A stretch of DNA of 64,000 bases from Diploptera punctata (lineage: Eukaryota; Arthropoda; Insecta; Blattodea; Blaberidae): NCBI GenBank assembly GCA_030220185.1, contig JASPKZ010002332.1, positions 2,294,001-2,358,000 on the forward strand. The letters run 5' to 3'. The notes beneath the pieces are model-generated. The model was not told where the DNA came from, made no database searches, and saw only the letters and a list, made by a program, of their open reading frames with translations. This document shows positions 42,454-52,119 of the stretch, piece after piece (position 1 is the stretch's first letter; each line of letters opens with the position of its first letter). A program made the position numbers and the translations under genes.

Positions 42454-43072
42454 AAATGGTAAAGAAACATTAAAATTGGCCAACACACTAAAAAAGCTCG
42501 ATAAGAATATTAATATATCCTACAGAACTGATAATAAATTTAACAATTTAATAAACAACAACATCGAAGAAATAGATGAATTCATCAATAAAGGCATCCA
42601 CAAATTAACATGTACAGACTGCAATATATTCTACATTGGGAAAACTAATAGAAGCTTCAACATTAGATTCAAGGAACATTTCAGAGATTTCATTTATAAT
42701 GGAGGAAAATCAAGTTACGCAAAACATGTAATTCAGGCTGGACACCATATGCATAACATCGATAACATCCTCACAATAGTACATAGAGAAAACATTCCAA
42801 CGAGAATAAATATACTGGAGGAAATCGCAATCCTAAGAGAAATCAACAACAACCTGATTCTCAATTAATACACACCCAGTCCACACAATTCTCTGTACAA
42901 AATTCTCACAACCAAGTCAGTGCTTCAACAAGGGTCAACAAGTACGGACCTAATGCATTCTGCTGATGATGGGACTAGTCCCGAAAGGCCTACAGAGTTT
43001 TAAAACAACTTAAGTTGAGGAGACGGACCTACAAGGTAACTGTTTTATACTTTTTAACCGTGCATCATATTA
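42454..43072 (+). mobile_element. Penelope-like element, 5'-truncated 3' end
   Basis: 619 bp, with the GIY-YIG region in an open frame and a 3' region containing 'ctgatgatgggactagtccc' and 'ttaagttgaggagacggacc'. Flanked by an exact 13-bp duplication. The reverse transcriptase part is missing. Confidence 0.85.
42476..42868 (+). CDS. GIY-YIG endonuclease end of a Penelope polyprotein (partial)
   Basis: In Penelope-like elements this C-terminal domain cuts DNA during insertion. The frame is open for 130 codons from the first ATG and probably starts upstream at the truncation point (42454). It shows KLTCTDCNIFYIGKTNRSF, where CDC...FYIGKT corresponds to the CxxC plus GIY-YIG strands, then 'IRFKEHFRDF' with the conserved arginine, 'SSYAKHVIQAGH' with the usual AxH...H pattern, and 'ILEEIAILRE' with the terminal glutamates. 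No stop or frameshift is seen, so the copy is fairly recent, but without the reverse transcriptase it cannot be autonomous. Confidence 0.85.
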   Translation: MANTLKKLDKNINISYRTDNKFNNLINNNIEEIDEFINKGIHKLTCTDCNIFYIGKTNRSFNIRFKEHFRDFIYNGGKSSYAKHVIQAGHHMHNIDNILTIVHRENIPTRINILEEIAILREINNNLILN

Positions 43073-43339
43073 CTCAGTTTATTTATCAGAAAATTTCGAC
43101 AGCTAGAGCGATTTTTAAATTTTCGTTTCAGATGAACTCCTATACCTACCTAATCGTTTTAGATCATGATAAGCCTAGATAGCGACTAAAAACTCGTCGT
43201 AACTGAAAACCTGTAGGCCTATGTACAAATTTTCAAGAAGATCGATTAGTGGTTTAGAAGTCTACAATGGACAAACATACTACACATTAATTTATATAGG
43301 CATCTATATGTTTTTTTATTTCAAGATTGTTTTTGTTAT

Positions 43340-43985
43340 TTACACAGGTATCATCAACCAAAATATACAGTTTTCTCTTCCACACTTCCAGGTCTTGCGT
43401 GTCTGCTTCTGTCATATTTCTCTTCTTCATGTTGTTTTGAATTCCCATTATCCACGTTGGCTGTGATCTAGCACGTTTCCCTTTTCCAGGAGTTATCCAT
43501 TTCAATACTTCGTTTGATTCTGTGTCCCTTCTTCTCATTATATGTCTATACCATCTTAGTTGGATTTCTTCAATCTCTCGTACAATATCCTTTCCTACAT
43601 TCATTATTTATCTTATTGTATTATTTTTTATTTTATCTAATTTTGATATTCCTTCCTATCTTCTTAAAAAAAGTTCATTTCTGTGGCTAATAATTTATTT
43701 CTGTGTTTTTGCTTCAACGTCCATGTTTCCGCGCCATATAATAAAATATTCTTCACAATTGTGTTATATATTAATAATTTAGTCCTCTTGATTATATGCT
43801 TACTCCATAAAATAGAATTTAATATGCCAATAACTTCCTTTGTCTCTATTATTCTTTTTTCGATGTCTAATTCAGATGACCCATCTATTTTAATTATTGA
43901 TCCCAAATACTTAAAATATTCTACTGTTTTAATCTTTGTTCCATTTATTTCTAATTCAGCGGAATGATATGTGCTCATATATTCT
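43340..43985 (-). pseudogene. LINE reverse transcriptase C-terminal fragment
   Basis: Minus-strand frames: 'TYHSAELEINGTKIKTVEYF', 'KYLGSIIKIDGSSELDIEKR', 'LLIYNTIVKNILLYGAETWT', then after a frameshift 'IEEIQLRWYRHIMRRRDTES' and 'WITPGKGKRARSQPTW'. This is the thumb plus basic tail of an RTE-like ORF2. At least one frameshift near 43610-43670. Confidence 0.85.
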
Positions 43986-44007
43986 GTTTTATTATAATTA
44001 ATTATTA

Positions 44008-44338
44008 TATTATAATGGCAAGATACCTTGATGCAGAGCTACGGGACTTGCGCTGGTTCGGGTCTCCATGGGGGAAGAAATTGTCTCATGGAATTTCGGC
44101 CAGTATGGGACCGGAGCCCACGTAGCATCCTGAGGAATTTCGGTAGCTACAATAAGTAGCGACTCCAGGTTGAGGAAACCAGGTATAGCGGCTGGGGGAC
44201 GCGAATCTCACCACATGTCACCCCTATACTGGCTGGCTGACCGTCTACTTCTGTGATTAACACATGTGGATGTGAGGCCAGCAGCAGGTTTGTTGGCCAA
44301 AGGCCTTCTAGACCTGTCGCTCCATGTAGTAATATATG
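44008..44338. other. GC-richer island, unassigned (possible repeat)
   Basis: Unlike its AT-rich flanks, this holds 'ctgcatcaaggtatcttgcc' (minus), 'ggaccggagcccacgtagca', 'gggggacgcgaatctc', 'ggccaaaggccttctagacc'. No open frame or tRNA-like box is convincing. It has the look of an interspersed repeat, but no second copy is in the window. Confidence 0.35.
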
Positions 44339-44344
44339 TTATTT

Positions 44345-45000
44345 TATCATGAAAAGAATACATATTATGCAAGGGTTAGATAAAAGTAGTATTTAGATTG
44401 ATGTAATTCCTAGATAATTTCTTTATTACAAGTGAAAATATGTTTTTAATCCTTCAGTAAAATCTCCTTCCATATGTACCAATCTTCTGCCATACGTGTG
44501 GAAGGCGTCGTATTCTGTTAGCACGCCCATCTTCGGTATTTAAACCGATGATATTTAAACCCAAGTTTGACCCCTAAAGGGGGAAATAAGACAACGCTTA
44601 TGGGATTAAGATGAAATAATTGTTTTATTCTTATAGCGATTCAAAAAATGGCTCCATTAAACCGAGATTATTATCGAATCAATAGTTTTTGGGGTCGCTA
44701 ATTTGATTGATGGAGATGTAGATATGGAGAAGGAGGAAGCTTATAAAAAACAAAGATGTGCTAGACAGAGTGGGTTAGGGAAGAATAATGCTGGAACTCA
44801 TAAAGAAGAGGAAAATAAATAATTATGGATTGGCTAAGAAGAAAACTGGCTGCTGACGGATGCCCTAGAAGGAATAGTCAACGAAAAGAAGGTTAGTGAC
44901 AGAAAATGACATCAAATGATAGACAACATTAAAATAAATGTTTTGTATGCGGATACAAAAAGGAAGGCTGAGGTAAGGAAAGAGTTAAGAATGCTGAGTT
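44345..45000. other. Unassigned spacer
   Basis: No supported feature. The last part (44700-45000) resembles worn LINE non-coding sequence. Confidence 0.35.
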
Positions 45001-45005
45001 TGCAG

Positions 45006-45033
45006 TGAAAGACCTGCTCTTGGGCAGAATATT
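45006..45033 (+). mobile_element. SINE-B tail stub
   Basis: 'gtgaaagacctgctcttggg' and 'cagaatatt' are the last bases of SINE-B, followed at once by the (TATG)n tract; in other copies this tail ends in ATGGATGG. Confidence 0.75.
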
Positions 45034-45424
45034 ATGTATGTATGTATGTATGTATGTATGTATGTATATGTATGTATGTATGTATGTATGATGTAGATGT
45101 ATGTATGTAGGTATGGATGTATGTATGTATTAGTATGTATGTATGTATGTATGTAAGTACTACGACGTACGTACGTACGTACGTACGTATGGACGTATGT
45201 ATGTATGTATGTAATGTATGTATGTATGTATGTATGTATGTATGGATGTATGTATGTATGTATGTATGTATGTATGTATGTATGTATGTATGTATGTATG
45301 TATGGATGATGATGTATGTATGTATGTATGTATGTATGTATGTATGTATGTATGGATGTTATGTATGTATGTATGAGTATGTATGTATGTATGTTATGTA
45401 TGTATGTAATGTATGTATGAATGT
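45032..45424 (+). repeat. (TATG)n microsatellite, ~390 bp, with ACGT block
   Basis: TATG repeats with variants (GGATG, TTATG) and an (ACGT)n patch at 45166-45189. The complement is (ACAT)n. It forms one side of the LINE-2 insertion. Confidence 0.95.
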
Positions 45425-45794
45425 ATTTTTTTTTTTTTTAATTATTGAACTGAAAATCAATCAAACATTGCCCCACTGCAGAGCAGTATTACATGCATTA
45501 TTTTACACACCACCTTATTAACTATAAGTTCATAGAGTTTATAAATTTACAAAATTGTTTTAGATGTTTAGTTACTAATTCGTTGTTAGTAACCGGCCAG
45601 TTCCCTCCATTTTATATATGGTCTGCTATTAAGGTAGTTCTCTGCTGCCGAAAATCTTTACACAAGTAAATCATATGATTCGCAGTTTGTCGCGGGCAGC
45701 CACATGCACATCCCGGGTTATCTATAATATGGAATCTATGTAAGTAGTCATTTGTTTTACCGTGGCCTGATATCAATGCAGTAAAACTGCGGTG

Positions 45795-46535
45795 TTATAG
45801 GAATTTTAATGTTAAGTCTTTCTTTGATATATGGGAAGAATAGTCTGCATTGAGCACCCTTATTTGTTGCATTCCACCTATTCTGCCACAGCTGGTGTCC
45901 GTTTCTCTTATTCTACACTTTATTAGTGATTTTGGAATCTTGTTATATATTACATGCAGATTTAGGTCTTTTGCTGCCTCCTTTGCAAGCTCATCGGCAT
46001 ACTCATTTCCAATATCACCTATATGTGCTTTCACCCATTTAAAATGAATTGTCCATTGTTTCTGTTCTAAATTTTTTATCGTTTTTAGAATGTCCTCAAC
46101 TATGCTATTATGTTTGCTATTTTTCTGGAAAAGGGCTAGGGCAACTTTACTATCAGAATATATAGCTGCAGTCTTCTCTTCACCCGAAGTGTTACTTATA
46201 TTCTGTATTTCTTGTAGAGCTTTCAATACAGCTAGTTGTTCGGCCTGATTATTTGAACAATTTCCACCAAGTCTATATTTGAGATTTAAAAAAATATTGT
46301 CAAATTTGTATATCACTGCTGCGGCTCCGACATTTTCTTCCTTTTTACTGCCATCTGTGTAAATTTTTAGAAAATAATTTGTACCTTCCTTAGCCTCTTG
46401 TATTTGGGGTATTTGTGCAGGATGCATCCAATCACTTGGTGTTAAGGGTGCATCATAATTTACATCTCCATGTATAGAATCATACTGTTTGATTATTCCT
46501 TGTATTGTAATATCAATAGGCTGAATACCAGCCAA
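45795..46535 (-). pseudogene. LINE-2 RNase H domain
   Basis: Removes RNA from the RNA-DNA hybrid after reverse transcription. All four acidic positions of type I RNase H are visible: 'FLKIYTDGSKKEENVGAAAV' (first D), 'NNQAEQLAVLKALQEI' (E), 'AAIYSDSKVALALF' (D) and 'WVKAHIGDIGNEYADELAKE' (H and last D). Open for 246 codons. Separated from the reverse transcriptase by a frameshift near 46530. The segment after it (45560-45790) carries a C-x-C-x... H-type tail. Confidence 0.9.
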
Positions 46536-47460
46536 AACGCAAGAAGCTTCATATGAAATTGTTCTGTATGCCTTCGTAATTTTATGTTGAATAATCTCTG
46601 AACTCTCTGAATTTTTGTTAAATTAGTTTTAATTTGTAAGGCGTCTCCCCACACTGGAGCTCCGTATGTCAGAATCGGTTGTATAGCGCCCATATAAATT
46701 GTATGTAGTGCTTTATTTCCAATACCCCACTTTAATTTTGCTGCTTTCGATAATGTGTGAAATATACTTATTGCTTTATCATGGATTTGATTAATATGAT
46801 GATCAAATCTAAATTTTTTGTCAACGTAAATTCCAAGATACTTTAGTGTATCTACTTGTTCTAGCGTTTTGTTATTAAGATAAATGTTTATAGATTCATT
46901 GTTTATTTTCTTTTTCCTGGTTATCATCAGAACTTTCGATTTGGAGTCATTAAAGTTTATTTTATTTTCATTAGCCCATAATTCAATTTTCTTTAAATCC
47001 TGATTACAATAATTTCCTACGTCTAATTTACTCTTCCCTTTTGTCATGATGAGGATATCATCAGCAAAGGCAATTACCTCTGTTCTTTGTGTGAATTGTA
47101 AGTTAAGCATGGAATTATATAAAACATTCCATAGACCTGGTCCGCAACAAGATCCTTGTGGACAGCCCTTCTCAACTTGTTTTTCTGTTTGATATTCATT
47201 TGACGATAGGCTTGCTGTTCTATTTTTGAAATAATCCTGACATAGTCTATATAAGTTACTTGGACATTCCATTTCTCTTAGGTTATTTAAAATGGTAGGC
47301 CACCACGCAGCGTCAAATGCACCTTTAACATCCAGGCTTACTAGAACGATGTATCCAAATTGCGGTAAATTACGTTTGACAAAGCTTTTCATTTCCATAG
47401 CTGCATCCACCGTACTTTTTTGGGCCATAAATCCAAACTGTCTTACATTAAAAGTTTTCT
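46493..47460 (-). pseudogene. LINE-2 reverse transcriptase, catalytic half
   Basis: Copies element RNA at the nick. Visible: 'VLVSLDVKGAFDAAWWPTIL' (motif A), 'QVEKGCPQGSCCGPGLWNVL' (motif B), 'TEVIAFADDILIMTKGKSKL' (catalytic FADD), 'KVLMITRKKK', 'LKYLGIYVDKKFRFDHHI' and 'QPILTYGAPVWGDAL' (thumb). One open frame of 311 codons. The upstream half of the domain is in another frame, and the C-terminus runs out of frame before the RNase H. Confidence 0.9.
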
Positions 47461-48862
47461 TGAATTTATGTGATGTTCAATCCTATTTATCATCAATTTC
47501 TCGAGGATTTTTCCATTTATATTCAACAAGCTTATTGGACGATATTTTGTAACGCTGTGAGTTTCTGTTTTACCATGCTTAATTATTGGAATTATCACCG
47601 ATCGCTTCCATCTTATAGGAAATATACTATCACTGAGACACTTATTGTATAGTGCAGTGAAGAAGCAGGGGAACATTCTAAAGGCATACAATAAGATATC
47701 ACTAGTTATTCCGTCTTCTCCAGGCGATTTTCTCGGATTGAAATTCTGCAATATGTTTAATATTTCTGCAGTTGTGAATTCTATGTCCTCCGGTGTATTC
47801 ATAGGTTCTGTTGTAAGTCTTCTTAATTGTTTTGTGTCTCTCAGTGTCATCCTGCTCACTGTCTTGCGGGAAAAAGTGTTTTAACATATATTGCAATGTG
47901 TCAGAAGTATCTACGGTGTATGTTCCATCTTCCTTTCTTAGTGTAGTGAGGGTATTGTTCCCTTTCAGTTTTCTAGCCACAATCTTGTATACTGCTGTCC
48001 ATGGATTTGATCCGTCAGTCGCGCTACAAAATTCTTTCCATGATTTTAGTTTTTCAGTATTTATTTTTGTTTGATACTGCTTGTTGCCATCCATGTATAG
48101 ATTTCTTCTGACTTCCCTCAGTTGCTCATTGTTATAAGTTCTTTGATAACGTCTTCTTAATGCATTCACCCTTTTCCTCATAACAGTTAGTTCTGGTGTC
48201 CACCATGGAACAGACTTCCCTCTAATCTTTCGTTTATTTCCTCTGTTTATTTTAAATGTTTCGTTACATGCTTCTTTTATACTATTATAATATATGTCTA
48301 TTATATGTTTGAGATTTGAATGATTTCTTACTTTATGAGCTAGTTCTTCATCCATTTTTTCCTGGCTGTGTATACAATTAAAGTTTAATTTAAATTTTTC
48401 CACTAAAGTGTTGCCAAATTGTTCATAATTTCCACCATTTGTTATGTATCGTATTCCTTCAAACGTATATATTAGATTTTGTATTACATTAGTTATCTTA
48501 AACGAAATTATTTTATGATCAGAGCAACTTTCTTCCTCTCCACAGGTCCATTCCTTTATATCTTTCAACAGTTTATTATTGACAATAGTCAAGTCTACCC
48601 AAATTCTTCCTTCTTGCGTTTCAAAGGTTGGCACACTATTATTTTCATTTACAATATGTAGATTATTTACTATAATAAATTCTTCCATGCATCTGCCTCT
48701 TTCGTTAGTAATTTTATCATACCATAATTTATTTCTAGCATTGCTATCCACTGAAATTATTAATCCATAGCCATTAGTGTGGTCTATAATTTTTTCGATT
48801 TTTTGTATATCTTCATTTATATCACACAGTCCATCGAAGTACATACTTACACCAAAGAATGT
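47443..48862 (-). pseudogene. LINE-2 endonuclease C-terminus and first reverse transcriptase motifs
   Basis: The 5' end starts within the AP-endonuclease: 'GVSMYFDGLCDINEDIQKIE', 'GLIISVDSNARNKLWYDKIT', 'WVDLTIVNNKLLKDIKEWTC', 'ESCSDHKIISFKI' (conserved SDH). A linker follows with 'KIRGKSVPWWTPELTVMRKR' and, after a frameshift near 47860, the reverse transcriptase entry 'NPRKSPGEDGITSDILLYAF', 'WKRSVIIPIIKHGKTE', 'YRPISLLNINGKILEKLM'. Upstream of 48862 the frame runs into the TATG tract, which only gives His-Thr-Tyr repeats and is not part of the protein. Confidence 0.85.
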
Positions 48863-48965
48863 ATGTATGTATGTACGTATGTATGTATGTATGTATGTAT
48901 GTACGTATGTACGTATGTATGTATGTACGTATGTATGTATGTATGTATCTATGTATGTATGTATT
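48860..48965 (+). repeat. (TATG)n microsatellite at 5' side of LINE-2
   Basis: TATG/TACG repeats of about 105 bp. With 45032-45424 it brackets LINE-2. Confidence 0.95.
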
Positions 48966-48969
48966 TTGA

Positions 48970-50040
48970 TCGATGACTCTGCAAATGACACGTAAGCACA
49001 AGTTTGTCCTCTAAGCATTCTTAAGAGGGCAAGGGAATAAGAAGAGGTGAAAAATAAAAATACAACACTTATCGCGTTTATATAGGTACTGTAATAAACT
49101 AAAATATAAAGTAAATACAAATATGCTTAAGCACTAAATATTGAAACCTACATGAAATACATAGGCCTATATAAGGCAAAATAAGTAAAAATGCAAACAC
49201 GTTTAAAACAATGTAAAATATATTTAAGATTTATCTTAGTTCTGAATTCCAAAGTAATAATTATATAATAATCCATGACTGGTGTTTCCAAGAAATATTA
49301 TGATCACCGGCCCTAAAAGTCTAATGAATTCCGAAATTGAACAGTAGCTGCAGTGAAATATGATTGATGAATAAAGTAAAGTGTACCGAGCGTAAGCAAA
49401 TGATGTAACTTCATATTTTACAGTATTGGAACCAATTGCCCGGCATGAGATAAAAGAGAAGGAAATTTAACAAGTCACAAAAAGTTTAAAAATGTCGATT
49501 GACTCTTCTACTTTAAAAAAAACAAATGTTAGTATAAAAAGTCATAATACTGCAAAGTATTAATTAGGTACCATTCATCTAGAGTGTTTACCTACTGTAA
49601 AAGAGTTGGAAAGTCAATAATTGAAGTGTAATCATGGAGTAGAATATTAGCAATTTTCATGCTAAGTGGGACAGCATATATTCCAACTCTGTCGTCATGG
49701 AGAAAGGCAATTCAGTTCCTAAATACTGCAGGTCGATTCACACAGCTAAAATTGGGAAACCGTAATAGGGATTTTTAACGAAATTGAATTCGCCCTCCAT
49801 GTAGCCTATAGAGATCACATCGCTCTTTACTTCTGCTGGACTTAGTTCTGGAACAATTTTTATGAATCCAAATAAAAAAAAAGTGATTATATATTGCATC
49901 ATTTATATAATCACAGTACGTACCGTACTTATTTTTAAATTTGGTGATTGCTTTATTTATTTTGCCTTACTATACATTACTTTACTTTACTTCCTTCCAG
50001 TAACACAGATCTAATTTCCATGAACTTGCAATGAGCGAAT
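48970..50040. other. Unassigned spacer
   Basis: AT-rich, no recognised gene or repeat. Confidence 0.4.
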
Positions 50041-50049
50041 TGTCTGAAA

Positions 50050-50130
50050 TATAGAGTTTGAGATTCAAATTCGGGTGGTCCCGTGTTCAAATTCCGGGGT
50101 CGACTAACCTGACAGAGGTTTTCATCAATT
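50050..50130 (+). mobile_element. tRNA-like SINE stub
   Basis: 'ggtggtcccgtgttcaaatt' followed by 'ccggggtcgactaacctgac' looks like a B box and body start of an unplaced SINE, directly upstream of the SINE-A variant. Confidence 0.4.
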
Positions 50131-50138
50131 ATCACTTA

Positions 50139-50430
50139 AAATGCGGTGGTCTAGTGGTTATGTTCTCGAGGGTCGCGGGATCAAACTCTGCCGGGATCAA
50201 TGGATTTTTTACAATAGAAAAATTCAATGAGCAAGCCCTCCGGCAGATACTTTAAAGCGTGAGAAGATTCGTAAAATAACTTTAAGCCTGAAGAAAGAGG
50301 CCTCTAATAAAACTTTACCGACCTTCATCATCCAATATCTTAGTTGCCTACTAGATGTCTCATTGAGTCGGTATGCTGACCACATGCTACTCATGGCTTC
50401 TTTTGGAAATAAGCTTAACTAAATTAGCTT
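50139..50430 (+). mobile_element. SINE-A variant, left part (outer layer of nest)
   Basis: Diverged head 'gcggtggtctagtggttatg', B box 'gggatcaaactctgccggga', body 'aagccctccggcagatactt', up to 'ttaactaaattagctt'. The rest continues at 51575-51625 ('ggtctagagaatcctaacga'). The same variant end is at 53999-54066. Confidence 0.8.
50415..50430 (+). repeat. 16-bp target duplication of LINE-3 insertion
   Basis: TTAACTAAATTAGCTT, repeated exactly at 51575-51590. Confidence 0.9.
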
Positions 50431-50549
50431 ACTTACTTACTCACTGCCACTATCGAACCCGTAGGTTTATGGCCGCGCGGACATAAGCTCTCCATACATC
50501 CCTATCCTGAGCTAATGCTTTCCAATCATTCCCTGTATAATCTACTTCC

Positions 50550-50560
50550 CTCAAATCATA
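50550..50560 (+). repeat. 11-bp duplication of tRNA-like insertion
   Basis: CTCAAATCATA, repeated at 50864-50874. Intact LINE-3 copies (39905-39920, 60370-60385) show the unsplit target. Confidence 0.9.
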
Positions 50561-50863
50561 TTTTTATTATTGATTTCGTACATCTCATTGATGGTTAAAT
50601 CATATTTGAAGAGAAAAAAGCCGTACTGGCTGTAATGTATAATTCCCAAATATGTCTTCTTAATAAAGGAGCCGCTATTTGCAAGATAGAAGCATGGCTT
50701 CACAGCATTTGGTGGATGGGAATTACAATGTATATAGAGAGAGATTTGCGTTTAGATCGGTACTTGCTCAGGTAGCTCAGTTGGTAGAGCACTTGGTCTA
50801 GAGAACCAAGGGTCCCGGGTTCAAGTCCCGGTCTGAGCGTATAATTTTTCTCTTCAAATATGA
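50561..50863. mobile_element. Single-unit tRNA-like element, internally inverted
   Basis: 303-bp insert. 50561-50618 is the trailer/tail of the unit on the minus strand ('ttattattgatttcgtacat', 'atatttgaagagaaaa'). From 50619 the unit runs on the plus strand: leader, tRNA-like gene, T-run and 'cttcaaatatga'. Near-terminal inverted copies of ATATTTGAAGAGAAAA result. About 95% like the array at 17717-18759. Confidence 0.9.
50766..50838 (+). tRNA. tRNA-like gene, single-unit copy (anticodon position AGA)
   Basis: Same 73-nt cloverleaf as the array copies with one change in the anticodon loop (CTAGAGA instead of CTGGAGA), giving AGA, also a serine anticodon, again without the long variable arm that serine tRNAs carry. 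A and B boxes are intact. TTTTT follows 6 bases after the end. Confidence 0.75.
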
Positions 50864-51224
50864 CTCAAATCATAGTTAATGTTATTCTCCTACCTCATTC
50901 TTGGTCAACCAACTGGGCATTTTCCCTCTGGCTATCCTACAAGAAGCTTCCATGCACGTCTTTCATTACCCATACGAGCAACATGTCCTGCCCATCGCAG
51001 TTTACGAGACTTAACTGTTCTTATTATATCTGGCTTTCTGAGGAGACCATGTAGATCGTTGTTATGTAGTCTTCTCCATTCATCTGTCTGTTCATCTCTC
51101 TTTCGTCAAAAAATTTTCCTAAGAACTTTATTCTCAAATACTTGTAATCTCCTTTCCTCCCTTAAAGTAAGAGTCCATGTTTCGCACCCATATAATATAA
51201 CTGGTAGAATAATAGTTTTATATA

Positions 51225-51560
51225 TCCATCCATAGTAATCTGCCCGAAGGCAGGTCCTTCACTGCAATCATAGCATTTTCATGCTATGGTTGCAGCTTTA
51301 CTAGGGAATTGTAGGTGTGGTAGCTTCCCGTTTGCTTTCCACACCGGTGAAGGATGATGATAATGATAAAGATGAAGATGATGATGGCCATATGATTTCG
51401 GGGATCGTTTGGGCCTTATAGTTTTCCTGACATTTGTCTTACAGGTGAGGAAAAGCCCCGATAAAAACCTCACCCAGAAAAACTGCCCCGACCGGGGATC
51501 GAACCCGGGCCCGCTGCGTGACAAAGCAGCACACTACCTCGAGACCACAGCGGTGGATTT
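51225..51560 (-). mobile_element. SINE-B copy in nest, 10-bp duplication
   Basis: Complete minus-strand SINE-B: 3' end 'ccatccatagtaatctgccc', internal TGATGA stretch, head 'gaccggggatcgaacccggg' and 'ctcgagaccacagcggtgg'. Flanked by GTTTTATATA at 51215-51224 and 51561-51570. Confidence 0.95.
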
Positions 51561-51574
51561 GTTTTATATATATA

Positions 51575-51625
51575 TTAACTAAATTAGCTTGGTCTAGAGA
51601 ATCCTAACGAAGGAGAGGCTGTGAT
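51575..51625 (+). mobile_element. SINE-A variant, right part
   Basis: Begins with the right 16-bp duplication and continues 'ggtctagagaatcctaacga' 'aggagaggctgtgattcaa', the end of the element begun at 50139. Confidence 0.8.
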
Positions 51626-51629
51626 TCAA

Positions 51630-52115
51630 ATAACCGTAAATCCATAAATAAGTAACGCTGGGTTGGAATTTAATTACCCGGACTCATTTCATCATATTCA
51701 CCATTTCACATCATTTCAAAAATTAATTCAGTGAATGTTCATAAGACACACGCTTACATACAGTACATACACAACCTACTGGATACAATAAAAATATTCT
51801 AGACCGTATGTGGCCTCGGTTGTTGAAGCGTTTGTATATAAACATGAAGCAAAAAATAATAATTGCAGAGATTTTGATTATTTTAAATATTTCTGTAAAC
51901 ACGCCCCATAGACACATGTATCCTATTAAATACCGAACAAGAGCATAATATTCTGGTTTAATATTGTAAGAATATTTCGAATGTTTTATCTTTAACTTCA
52001 TTATATTACTTCGACAGCGCAGAAATCAGCGCACATGAACAAAGGGTCCTGTTTTGATGTCAGATATTTAAATTATACCATGCTCTTATTGGATTTATAG
52101 AGGTCTCTTAATTGT
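51630..52115. other. Unassigned spacer
   Basis: Nothing recognised on either strand. Confidence 0.4.
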
Positions 52116-52119
52116 TAAT

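Larger units (their letters stand above)
42245..43300 (+). repeat. Interspersed repeat related to 35600-36790, split by Penelope
   Basis: Starts 'ataacaacccggcgtacgct' and carries 'ggtttcaggtacacttccac' on the left. On the right it has 'agctagagcgatttttaaat', 'aagaagatcgatta', 'tttagaagtctacaatggac'. The Penelope fragment at 42454-43072 sits between. Confidence 0.75.
45425..48862 (-). mobile_element. LINE-2 (I/R1-group, RNase H) inside (ACAT)n
   Basis: 5'-truncated non-LTR element of about 3.4 kb on the minus strand. It ends in a poly(A) (seen as T14 at 45427-45440) that abuts the TATG tract. Its 5' end, inside the endonuclease domain, abuts a second TATG tract at 48862. Order: endonuclease part, reverse transcriptase, RNase H, cysteine-bearing tail. 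Frames are interrupted about three times. The target and domain order fit the R1-clade group that includes microsatellite-targeting elements such as Waldo (ACAY repeats). Confidence 0.9.
50431..51224 (-). mobile_element. LINE-3 3' end, second layer of nest
   Basis: On the minus strand the frames give the basic end of ORF2 (near 50900-51000 'LRWAGHVARMGNERRAW'-like, with errors) and the 3' end 'gtccgcgcggccataaacct', 'ggcagtgagtaagtaagt'. 5'-truncated near 51224. It is split by the tRNA-like element at 50561-50863 and carries a SINE-B at its 5' side. The outer 16-bp duplication is 50415-50430/51575-51590. Confidence 0.85.

Noticed and set aside
45117..45521. 134-codon frame rich in MYVC
   Set aside because: Translation of the (TATG)n microsatellite.
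48863..49120. Extended N-terminus of the LINE-2 endonuclease frame (HTYI repeats)
   Set aside because: The microsatellite happens to be in frame; it is not part of the LINE protein.
50766..50838. Bacterial contamination suggested by the bacterial-looking 'GTAGCTCAGTTGGTAGAGCA' tRNA arm
   Set aside because: The arm is common to eukaryotic tRNAs too, the T-run terminator and Pol III boxes fit a eukaryote, and the element sits inside a LINE with a target duplication.
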